DNA of 64,000 nt from positions 12,696,001-12,760,000 of the forward strand of contig NC_084813.1 in NCBI RefSeq assembly GCF_963583255.1, in the 5' to 3' direction. The position numbers and the translations under genes were made by a program. Numbering within the stretch: position 1 is the stretch's first letter; each line of letters opens with the position of its first letter. The DNA comes from Pyrus communis. Taxonomy: Eukaryota; Streptophyta; Magnoliopsida; Rosales; Rosaceae. Positions 1 through 9,463 of the stretch are shown in pieces. The notes below the pieces were generated by a model that saw nothing but the letters and a program-made list of their open reading frames with translations, was not told the DNA's origin and made no database searches.

Positions 1-1000
1 ATACTATTATGATCAATTGACCTAATAATACTTTTATTTAAAGAAAATGAAAAGCGAAGGGGTTTTTGATAACCATTCACTTTTAGTTATCGTTTGGTAG
101 CTACTTTTAGTTTTTAGTTTTCAAAAAATGAAAGTTGAAAACTACATTCTTAAATTTAATAAATGAGTTTTTTTTGTTGTGGTTTAAATTTCAACTAAAG
201 GAGATAGAGGGATGTGGCCAATAGCAGATCCAGGATTTTAACATTAGGTGGTCCTAACTAATTGTAAATTTTTTTTTTTTAAAAGTCTCATTTTGCATTT
301 CTACCTTTATAAAATTAAAAAGAAATTTACACTCTTGAGGAGTGCAAAATGAGATTTTTAAAATGCTAATAACAGTTCCCCATAAATTAACTAACAATGA
401 CCAAATTATTATAAAAAAAAATATCATACACTGTATCACAATAATCATATGAATATTTTCATCTAATACACATAAGACCAAAATTAGAAAATTTATTTAA
501 TTTCAATATTTTAAGTAGTTGATGATAGAAAGATAGAGAGAGGTGGAATAGTTGTGGTCGGGTTCCATTGGCAGTTAGGGTTGGATTGTATGGATGGATT
601 TAGGGCTTTGTATCAATTAAGTGAAGGGACTGCATGAGAAGTAGTTAGGCCTTGGGTTTGCAAACGAAAGAGAGAGTTTTAATTTTTTTAATGCCCTGGT
701 TCAAAATGACGTCGTTTTTTACTAGGTCATTAAGAACAAAATTAAAATTTCTTCATCTTCTTCGCTAAACCACTGTTGGGTGCTGTGTTGCAATTCAGGA
801 GTCCTAAAACCAGCAATTTAGGTGCTTCCTAGATTACCACATGGGTCCAATAATAGATTTGTCCCTGGGTGTAGCTGCAAAGAGAGAGAGAAGAAAAAAA
901 AAAGAAGTGTAAGGAATTCTGTGTTTGTCTTTTCCCTCTAACTTATGCCTTTATCTATAGTAAACATAATGGGCTTACTTACTCTACAAGTAAAAAGAAA
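1..1000. other. Non-coding AT-rich stretch
   Basis: I see no gene here. The stretch is AT-rich with homopolymer runs. It contains one clear short inverted repeat, listed separately. The only open frames are short and have no recognisable domain. Confidence 0.6.
281..363. repeat. Short inverted repeat (hairpin or MITE core)
   Basis: TCTCATTTTGCA (about 285-296) is followed some 45 bp later by its exact reverse complement TGCAAAATGAGA (about 343-354), with further A/T pairing outside. This could be the core of a small MITE. No target duplication was identified. Confidence 0.5.
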
Positions 1001-2400
1001 GCCTAAGCTCTTCTAGAAAGCCTTAAGGGTATTTTAGTAAATGTATATTTTAGATTTTCTTTTCCATTATTTTATTATTTTCAGTAGGATTTTTGTTGCC
1101 TTTGGGGCCCACAACTTACTCACCCTCTTCCTTTCTTTCGTGTGTCTCTCTGCCCCCCCCCCCCCCACCCCACACTTCGAGGACTCTCTCGAATTCTCCT
1201 CCCTCGCCATCTCTCTAACTCTCTCAAACTCATTCGTCTTCTCTGTCAAGCCGAGACCCAAAAGACCACCAATTCACCATTTTCTCTGGCGAGCATCACC
1301 AAACCACCACTAGGTTCATTTTCTCTCCTTCTTGTCATCTGCACTTGGCGAGCCGAGCTGCATTCAAATTCGAGAGGATTTCAGCGAGGGCTTGATGAAT
1401 CCAACTAAGGTAAGGGTCTATACCACTTGGGTTGCCTTCTCCTTGACATTGTGATAAAGATTGACTCATTACATGCGTGTTTTGGTGATGATCTAGTGCA
1501 AAAATTAACTCGGAGATTTTCCTAGTTTTCCTGCACGCCACAAGTTGTAGGTTATTTCCTAGCCTTTTTTTGCCACTACTCGACCCCATATTTTTATATT
1601 CTTAATCTACTCTTGCATAGCTTTAAATTCATACATAGTATGTTGAAAATGGTTAAGATTTGGACCCATAACGGAGCTCGGGAAGTTTCCATCAAATTTA
1701 CTAGAAACCGATGGTTACAACAGCAACTGGTGACGATTCGGGTTGACCAACCCAATAGCCAGATCTAACCAGAATACCTGGGACCCAAATCCAAACCTGG
1801 ATCCGTAAACGGACCCAAACCCAAACCCAAACCCGACCTTATTAAGAAACCAGATTCATAATATTCTAGAGAATATTCCTTGCGTTGATTTTTTGAGTTT
1901 TTCCGAGACTCCTACTAGGCTTATTTCGATGCCCTAAGTTTGTTTTTGGCATCTGTTTAGTGAAATTTTGAAGTTTTAACGTAGTCGACCACCTCTTGGT
2001 TTGGTTGACTTTTTGGTTGGCCGTTGACTTTTTACAAAATTTGTTAGGGACCCCTCTTAGCGTATTTCAATGTGCTGATTCCAAATCCGCCATCCATCTT
2101 TCCAAATTCAAATGTTTTAATTGAGTTTTACTAATGGACCCTAATATTATGCTTAGGTGTGATAACTAATGGAGTCTCAGACTTTCCTGGCTTGAATGGA
2201 TGTGACATAGCAAGTAACTGTGAGTGGGTCTTTCCTTTTATTTGATAATGCATTTTCTACGTCATGACATAATTAAATTAACTTATATAAAAAAAATGTC
2301 ATAATGATGGGAATTATGAAATTATCGTAAATCCTACGGGGATGCACAAGTATGCATACTATTATAGGATACATTAATTATATATACGCCCATGGATAGT
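1000..2400 (+). other. Possible diverged copy of the solo-LTR-like family
   Basis: No gene recognised. A pyrimidine-rich start with a C homopolymer near 1150-1168 is followed by a motif resembling a 5' splice site and, near 2155-2245, a segment (GTGAGTGGGTCTTTCCTTTT) resembling matching segments of the elements at 4073-7277 and 30415-32659. A short run of CCCAAA units lies at about 1811-1836. Element ends were not found, so family membership is tentative. Confidence 0.3.
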
Positions 2401-3016
2401 CTTATGGTTGGGAAATATGGGGGAGATTTGGGGCGGTTGGGGTTGTCGCTTGTGTTTATGGGGGTCCGATTGGATGAGGGGTTGGTTAGGCTGTGATTGG
2501 AGGTTGAAGGTGTGGTTTAGGATAGGCTTGAGGAAGATTGGTAAGGGAAAGGAAAAAGAAACCAATTTAATCTTAGTTGTACACTATCATTAATCCTAGT
2601 CCAATGGCTGAGAGTGTGATCCTTATCTTTTTTGGAAAAATGGGGATCCCTTTGCTTGAAGAATCTGTATATTTATTTACTCTAATAAATATTAAATACT
2701 TAAACTTAAAACACCCTTATTACCCTAGTCACCATCCTTTTTATGAATCAAATAAGATAATTCACTCTTCCCTCATCAAAACCAAATCCTTCTCAAAAGG
2801 CCACGAGCTCCACATCGTCCCCGTCACAGGTGAATATCTCATCAACACCACCTATCTAAGCACCAACCTCAATGCTTTCTATGCAAACTATGGCAAAATG
2901 CCCCAAGCCTACGTGATTTGTTGTGGGATTTTACTACAAAATTCGTTCTTTGTGGAATTTCATCATCACCATGAATCAACCACCTTCTCGCCACCACCAC
3001 CAGGATTGTTGCCGTT

Positions 3017-3220
3017 CCCATCCCCTTTTTGGCCACCAGCACTACAAATCACCACTGCCATCAACTCCACTGAATTTCAATCATTGCCACCACTACACTT
3101 TCTCGAATTGATCCAAAACCCATCCCCTTTTTGGCCACCAGCACTACAAATCACCACTGCCATCAACTCCACTGAATTTCAATCATTGCCACCACTACAC
3201 TTTCTCGAATTGATCCAAAA
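3017..3220. repeat. Perfect 102-bp tandem duplication
   Basis: The block at 3017-3118 is repeated without visible difference at 3119-3220. The period of 102 bp is a multiple of three, so an open frame running through 2577-3236 is kept and encodes the same 34 residues twice. I do not recognise that frame as a known protein, and it may be non-coding. The identity of the copies suggests a recent duplication. Confidence 0.85.
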
Positions 3221-3239
3221 TCGAAGCAAGTTTTAGTAT

Positions 3240-4072
3240 TACCAATTTTCGAGGTCCTAAAAATTTCGGTTCGAGATTTGCTTTTTTATTTGAACCCCGA
3301 GCCCAAAGCAGCTCTAAAAGCGAGCAAATGTTTGAAATATTCGACACAAGTTTGAACTTCAACGTATGTATTATCTAGAGCAACCGGCTCTAGTTTGACA
3401 CATTTTTTAACTTGTGGGCCAAAAAATACGTTGTCGCCTTAAAGCAACTCCACACATCACCCTTTAAGGCAATAATTACCCATACAATTGGGCAATAGGC
3501 AATTATTGTTCGAGGGAATAGTAATTGCACAAGTGTATCTTCACTAGGATGATCGCCTAAGTGCTCAACGGTGGCCCACTGTCGCGATTTCCCTAAAATC
3601 GTTGAACAAGTCCACTAGACTATTAAGTGCTACCTAGATGGCCACCTAAGAGGACTAGGCCAGCTAAGCCGCCTCAATGACCTTTGGGCGGTTTTCCAAC
3701 TTAAAAAAAAAATTGCTGCAAAGGTTGTGAATCTTCAGCGTCTCACTGCGCCTTGTTCCCTGTCTGCGTGCGTAGAAGAAGAGTCGGCATCAAAGATTTG
3801 ACGAGAGAGGAAGAGAGAGAGAGAGAGAGAGAGAGGGAGAAAGAGCTCTGTAAATTTGCAATTGTAGAGAAGAGGTTATGTTGGCTAGGTTAGAGTTAGG
3901 GATTTTAAAGTTGGTTGATAGTTCTTTTAAAATTAAGGAATAAGTTATTTATTTAATGTGAAAACAAAGGCCCAAACTTTTTTTTAATGAAAACTAAAAA
4001 GTAAGGCCCAACAATGATTAAAACATATTAGGTTTAAAAAAAACATTACAAAACCAAGAGTATTCCTATACT
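3240..4072. other. Non-coding flank, probably part of an older repeat
   Basis: No gene seen. Segments around 3540-3710 rich in GCCTAAG/CTAGG motifs resemble the segment at 7430-7525 on the other side of the 4073-7277 insertion. The two may be halves of one older element split by that insertion. A (GA)n microsatellite lies at 3812-3835. Confidence 0.4.
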
Positions 4073-6324
4073 TGTGACAACCCGTTCCAAATTTTACGTT
4101 TTTATTTTATTTAAAAAGCGTGAATTTACGAAATTGCCCTAGAGGTAAGGACTTTGACTTCTGTTAACCATCGTCTAGAGAGACGTATGACTTATTCTTT
4201 TAACATATTCTCGTAATACTCGTGGATGTGAACGCATAGGCGAAAGCCGTTTGCGAGTCCGGATTATAACGGTATAGTTACGGACGTTCGAAATTGGTTA
4301 TTCAAGGTTTAATGTTGATTAAATTAAATCCCCAATCAGAAATTGGTTATTTAAGGTGAAGCCCAATCAGAAAAAGGAAAGAAAAAAAAAAAAAATTCCC
4401 AGCTTTCCAGTGGGTTTTTCCCACTCGCGACCACCCACTTTCCAAGGCCGATTCCGGCCAACTCCGGTGGCATTTTTCGATGCCGCCACCACCATCTTGA
4501 AGCTCTCATTCCCCTCTACAAAACCCACCCAAGAACCACCTTGATTAACCATGGTATGAGGCGGTTTGAGGCCATGAAAGTTGACGAAAATCAATGGTGC
4601 TCCGCCCACCCTTCTCGATTTTCCGGCAAATCGGCAAAGCAATGGCCGATGCCACCACTTGGGCTTTGTAGCCCATCATCCCAGGAGCAAAACCCAACCA
4701 ACCTTGACCCCGTTGGACCACCGTAGACGACGAATTGATGTCGGGAAGTTTTAGGCACCCGCCGGCTTTGTGAGCAAAATTGACCATCTTCCGTCCACTT
4801 TTGGACTTCGTGGCAGGTATGAAAGTTACTCCACTCACTGAGATCTTCATTTCTGTGAAGTTTGAGAATTTTTTGAAATAGTTGAAATTTTCGGCTAGTC
4901 GGGGCGGCCGACCGCCACCCGCGGCGGCGCGTGCGGCGGCGCGTGGCCAGTGGGCCGCCAATGCTATTTTTAGGCTATGTAAAATGTCTTGAATTCAGTT
5001 TTGTCATTTGAATGACGTAGGTTGATAGTTGGAACCTAAATTCGTTACGATACGTTACTTGATAAAATGTGAATCGATGATCCGACTGTTGGATCGTCAC
5101 CAAAATTGGATACATTATAATAAGTAATATTTAAAGATTATAGGAATTTACGGATGGGGAATCCGACTTACGGATCTTCCTAAATTGGATTTGTAAGTTA
5201 GTAAAATAAATGTTCACGGCCACTTGTTTTAGGCAATTGGCGGAGATCTGACCGTTGGATCGTAATGAAATTTTAATATGTTATTCTAGAAACATATTGT
5301 GGATCGTTGGGAGTTGCGGATTGGAAATCTGATATGCGGATCTTCCGGGTCAAGTTATACAGGGTTGTAAACCCTATCGTCGATCTTTGATCGACGGTTG
5401 ACTTGTGGTCAATGGGTATCAAACTATTTTAGAATGTCTTTGAGGTTGTGTTTTATGTGAATTACATATTCTACGGATAAGAGTTCTGAGATGTGATTTG
5501 ATAATTGGTCACAGGGACCAATCATTCAGGACGCCTCGATGCGTGCGCTAGAGAATCATAGCGTGGACTCCAGGTGAGTGCATCTTTTCCTTTTTATCGT
5601 AAATATTATTGAGAGTTCTATCGACGCTTTTAAATTGATTAGGCATATTACTTTCATACATATTTATTGTGAATGCTTGAAGTACTATATGAACTATGAA
5701 TGGCTTGATCCTTGTCTAGGGTACGTAGGCAGTCTAACGAGACGTTAGATGTAGCCATAAAATATTTGAGACAAAAGCCTTGCTTGGGAAATTGAGTAAT
5801 GCGAAGGAAATTTGTAAAGGCAAGTTTTAGTTTTGTGAATTAGTTAGTTAAATTAGAGTTAATTGGGTTGTCATGGATAATTATCCCTGAAAATAAGTAG
5901 TTTGGGAGTAGGGCGTTACTGATTGTACACTTCACACCATATTGTTTATAATTGAAAATGCTACGACATGGTTAAGTAGTAGATTGCATCATGATATATC
6001 CATATGTATATTACTTGCATATAATTATTGGGAATGCTTTCAAGTGCAAAGGTGAACTCAGGACACCCAGGTAAGTTCAGGTGAGTTTATGGTAATAGTT
6101 AAATCGATTGCGTTATAGCATGACTACATTTATGAGTTAGGCAACTTCGATATTGTCGTACTGGTTGTCATGAGTTGCACATGTTATATTGAGATGCATT
6201 GAGAGCTCATAAACCTGCACCCCGGTGTTAGTGCTCCCTCCCGTGGCCAGGGCACAGTCCTTCACGTGATGTTCACCTCCCGCACCTTATGCTCACCTTG
6301 GATTCAAGGTAGGTGCACAGTCCT

Positions 6325-6745
6325 GTCGTACAGACCACTTTAGGTGGTTCCGACTCGTAGGTGACCCGCGATTATTCGCCCAGTCTTCACGTGATCGTAA
6401 CACTTGAGCGTATTTATTTACACCCAGTCCTGTCGTACAGACCACTTTAGGTGGTTCTGACTCGTGTGCAGGTATACTTATTGAGCTATTGGCTAGCCAG
6501 GATTGATGAGATATGGATAAGTCGTACAGGTCACTATAGGTGACTCCGACTTATATGCTAGCCAGGATTGATGAGATATGGATAAGTCGTACAGGTCACT
6601 ATAGGTGACTCCGACTTATATGCTAGCCATGATCGATGAGATATAGATAAGTCGTGCAGGTCACTATAGGTGACTCCGACTTATATGCTAGCCATGATTG
6701 ATGAGATATGGATAAGATGTACAAGTCATTTTAGATGACTCTGAC
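6325..6745 (+). other. Six recurrent hairpins with compensatory changes
   Basis: Hairpins at 6325-6354, 6432-6461, 6521-6550, 6586-6615, 6651-6680 and 6716-6745 share one plan: outer stem GTCG, a 4-nt bulge (usually TACA), a six-base inner arm, a short loop ending in TAG, the matching inner arm, a 1-nt bulge, then the outer arm CGAC. The inner pair is GACCAC with GTGGTT in the first two, GGTCAC with GTGACT in the next three, and AGTCAT with ATGACT in the last. Sequence changes but pairing is kept. In the tandem units the outer stem extends to 8 bp (ATAAGTCG with CGACTTAT). Function is unknown. Confidence 0.75.
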
Positions 6746-6751
6746 TGATAT
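6492..6751 (+). repeat. Four-unit 65-bp tandem repeat
   Basis: Units begin GCTAGCC at 6492, 6557, 6622 and 6687. Each carries one hairpin in which a GTCG/CGAC outer stem encloses a six-base inner stem. The fourth unit is the most diverged. The array lies inside the 3.2-kb LTR-like element and seems absent from the shorter relative at 30415-32659, which has a single related hairpin at the matching place. Confidence 0.9.
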
Positions 6752-7277
6752 ATCACTTTTTATTGATTTAGTTCATTTGGCCTACTTATTAATGTATGGT
6801 GGAGTTGATGGCAAACCTTAGTTTTGGTCATTTCTGAGTATGGTTTGGATATATGTATATATGTTGTACTGTCTTATGGAAAACGATACGGGTTTTACAT
6901 TTAGGGGCATTACTTTTTGAGAGGTAGTAACTTTGGGAAGCTTGGTTTTATTGCTTACTCACACCTTCTGTTTGGTGCCCTCCAGGTTTTAACTGCTGAG
7001 TTTGTATCGACAAGAATCTATGGCGAATCTTAGTATTGAGGGATATTTTTGAGGGTATGATTCTTACCCACACTACTGTACCTTACTTATGCTCTGACAT
7101 CGCGTGTGAAATGGGTTCTCTCCCACTCGTAGCGCACTCTGGTATTTAGACACTTTTAGATTCAAATTCATTCACTTTTTATACACTATCACATTTTATG
7201 GCTTCGTCACCTTCCAGGTGTCGGCCAGCACAGCTCGATTCAGGGTCCAAGTAGACTTTCTGGGTCGGGGTGTGTCA

Positions 7278-7769
7278 ATACTTTTGCGCACAAGTCATAT
7301 TTTGTAATATATATAATAAATTTACTTAAAATAATATATATGTCATTTTATTTTGCAGTTTATGTATCTCAGTATAATTATGTAATTTTTTTTAGTATAA
7401 ATAGGCATTTATTTATATGATTTTATGTAAATCCGTCTAGTCCGCCTAGATTCTCACTTAGCGGCCTAAGCGCTAGGATCCGGTTTGCTGAGCGACTAGC
7501 GCCTAACGTTTTTTAGAACCTTGATCTTCATCCCGTAAAATGAATTGTCTAGGCAATTAGTACTAAAATTTATGTTTTTTACAATTAATAATAGATTAAC
7601 AAAAAATGTAATATGTTTTTATTAATTATATCTTCCCTTTTATATTAAATTATTAACTACATCTCTCTCTTTTTCTCCGCCTCATCTTCCTCTTCCTCTT
7701 GAAACCTCATAATAAATTTATGCCACATATGCCAATGAATTTGATTATAAATCTCCACTATGTGATAAC
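7278..7769. other. Non-coding flank between two LTR elements
   Basis: AT-rich DNA without a gene. The part at 7430-7525 resembles material at 3540-3710, suggesting an older element split by the 4073-7277 insertion. Confidence 0.4.
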
Positions 7770-8053
7770 TGTGACATCCCACATCGCCCAGGGGAGTGAT
7801 CCTTAAATGAATATTTTCATCCCTACCTAGCACGAGGCCTTTTGGGAGCTCACTGGCTTCGGGTTCCGTAGGAACTCCGAAGTTAAGCGAGAAGGGGGCT
7901 AGAGCAATCCCATGATGGGTGACCCACTGGGAAGTTGCTCGTGAGTTCCCAAAAATAAAACCGTGAGGGAATAGTAAGCCCAAAGCGGACAATATCGTGT
8001 TACGGTGGTGGAGTGGGCCTGGGAAGTGATCTGCCCCTGGTCGGGATGTGACA
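7770..8053 (+). mobile_element. Cassandra TRIM LTR (solo) with 5S-rRNA-like promoter
   Basis: This 284-bp unit starts TGTGACATCCCAC and ends GGTCGGGATGTGACA. Its middle carries 5S-rRNA-like promoter parts: box A CGAAGTTAAGCG at 7879-7890 and box C GATGGGTGACCCACTGGGA from about 7914. A 5S-derived pol III promoter inside the LTR is the hallmark of Cassandra terminal-repeat retrotransposons in miniature. Only one LTR is present, so this is a solo LTR. Flanks read ATAAC on the left and GTAAT on the right, so any 5-bp target duplication has mutated. The open frame running antisense through it is not a gene. Confidence 0.9.
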
Positions 8054-8575
8054 GTAATAAAAAAAATATTAAGTTTAAATGAAGAAATTAAAAATTGAAA
8101 TTGTTTTGGGTTCTTGTGCTTGTGTTGCAGTGATGAAAAAAAATAAAATGATTAGCTTGATGCACTTAAATCAAACTTACATAACAAAATTAAGATAATG
8201 TGGAGAAAAAAAATTTAGTTTTATAAAATAAAATGACGACTTTTAAGTTTTAGAGGGCCAAATGGATCAAAATCGAGTTTCAAAAGATAAAATAAAACGA
8301 ATTTTGAATTTCAATAAGTAAAGTAACAATTTTTTAAATAATTTCATATAGCGAAATTAAAAATAAGTCATTTTATTTATGTAGGTTTCATTAAAATACA
8401 ATTATATGTGAACATGATTGTCATACGCGGAATGTACGAGTGTATGACCGTGACCAATATGAAAAGATGGCCTAAAGGCACATAGTTTTCTCTCAAATTT
8501 TAATCATCTAACAATTCATTTAGCTGTCATTCTTGCAAATGACACAACACACAACACACAACACTCTATTTTGAA
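8054..8575. other. Non-coding AT-rich stretch
   Basis: No gene or RNA recognised. A short ACACAACAC repeat lies at about 8541-8562. Confidence 0.5.
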
Positions 8576-8795
8576 TGAAGATCTTCTTCGGATTCCTTTG
8601 TGAGAATTCTGATAATTTTTAAATCGTGTTTATTTATTATATATCATGCAATCAATTTTCTTCATGTACTACTCATATTTAATTTTAAATAAAAGTATTT
8701 AAAATCATTTATAACCGTACGATGTATGATGAACGGACACGATTTGAAAATCTTCAAAATCCTCACAAAGAGGATCTGGAGAGGATCCTCATTCC
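8576..8795. mobile_element. MITE, GGATCCTC family (first of three)
   Basis: Imperfect terminal inverted repeats are visible: a left end reading GATTCCTTTGTGAG and a right end reading CTCACAAAGAGGATC, with an inner pair AAATCGTGT / ACACGATTT. The inside contains the CCGTACGATGTATGATGAACGG segment shared in form with the elements at 8855-9025 and 28527-28744. Non-coding. Confidence 0.7.
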
Positions 8796-8854
8796 TCTAT
8801 TTCAATATGCTTTTGTAGATAATCTTTCATATAAGCAAAAGCGAAACATGATTC

Positions 8855-9025
8855 TATCCGGATCCTCTTTATGAGGATCTGAGGAATAAGTTCATCTTAT
8901 ATGTTCATCAGTCATCATGCGATCAGAAATCACAACTAGTACCAAACAAAAATTAATTTCACGATATACGATTAACGACTAAAATGAATTATTTTCTAGA
9001 TCCCTGCAAAGAGGATCCTCGTCCA
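8855..9025. mobile_element. MITE, GGATCCTC family (second of three)
   Basis: It starts ATCCGGATCCTCTTTATGAG and ends CTGCAAAGAGGATCCTCGTCC, an imperfect inverted pair. Inside it shares GTTCATCAGTC and CGATATACGATTAACGACTA with the element at 28527-28744. It lies directly between the other two MITEs upstream of the gene at 9464. Confidence 0.75.
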
Positions 9026-9031
9026 ACAAAA

Positions 9032-9283
9032 GGGATTTGGATCTTCACCAAATCCCCTCTCTGGGGATCCTAGGGATCAACAAACACGGACCATTGATCA
9101 AAAATCATGCGGCCATAATTTTTTTTTATTTTATATTTTTTACGCAAAACGATAGTACTTTATTTTTAAAAATATAAAAAATATTTAATTGAGATCGCAT
9201 GACTTTTGATCGATTATCCGAATTTTTTGATCCCTAGAATTCCTATGGAGGGGATCCGGAAATGCGGAAATGATCCAAATCCC
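9032..9283. mobile_element. MITE with perfect 12-bp terminal inverted repeats
   Basis: GGGATTTGGATC at 9032-9043 is matched exactly by GATCCAAATCCC at 9272-9283, and the next bases also pair imperfectly (CCCTCTCTGGGGATCC with GGAGGGGATCC). The internal part is AT-rich and non-coding. It ends about 180 bp before the start codon at 9464, so it probably forms part of that gene's promoter or 5' leader. Confidence 0.8.
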
Positions 9284-9463
9284 AGCAAAAGCACCCACCA
9301 AAAAAGCAAAAGCATTAACAAGCAAAGACCGACCGACCCACCCCCCATAAAAAACCAAAAAAGCCAAGAACTAAGGCCAAGGTGTGAGAAGGAAAGCTCA
9401 CTTCTCACCTCTCTCCTCCGCCCAATCTCTCATCCGTTTTCTAAACAAAAAGCCCAAAACACT

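Larger units (their letters stand above)
4073..7277 (+). mobile_element. 3.2-kb solo-LTR-like element with 5-bp target duplication
   Basis: The element starts TGTGACAACCCG and ends GGGGTGTGTCA, the TG...CA ends of an LTR. It is flanked on both sides by ATACT (4068-4072 and 7278-7282), a perfect 5-bp target duplication. No convincing coding frame, primer-binding site or internal retroviral domain is present. It is therefore best read as a solo LTR or a large non-autonomous LTR derivative. Segments at 6206-6475 and 7201-7277 closely match 31770-32040 and 32600-32659 of a second element of the family. It carries six copies of a conserved hairpin and a 65-bp tandem repeat. The boundaries are firm; the class (solo LTR versus LARD) is inference. 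Confidence 0.85.

Noticed and set aside
1805..1838. Telomere-like repeat (CCCAAA units)
   Set aside because: The unit is CCCAAA rather than the plant CCCTAAA, only a few copies are present, and it sits in repeat-rich text without other telomeric features.
2577..3236. 219-codon open frame on the plus strand
   Set aside because: No recognisable domain, no splice context, and its second half is a tandem duplication. Treated as repeat rather than gene; transcription data could reverse this.
6492..6751. CRISPR-like regular repeat spacing
   Set aside because: Units are contiguous 65-bp tandem copies without variable spacers, in a plant genome, inside an LTR-like element.
7657..7992. 111-codon minus-strand open frame
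   Set aside because: It lies across the 5S-like part of the Cassandra LTR, which explains the sequence without a protein.
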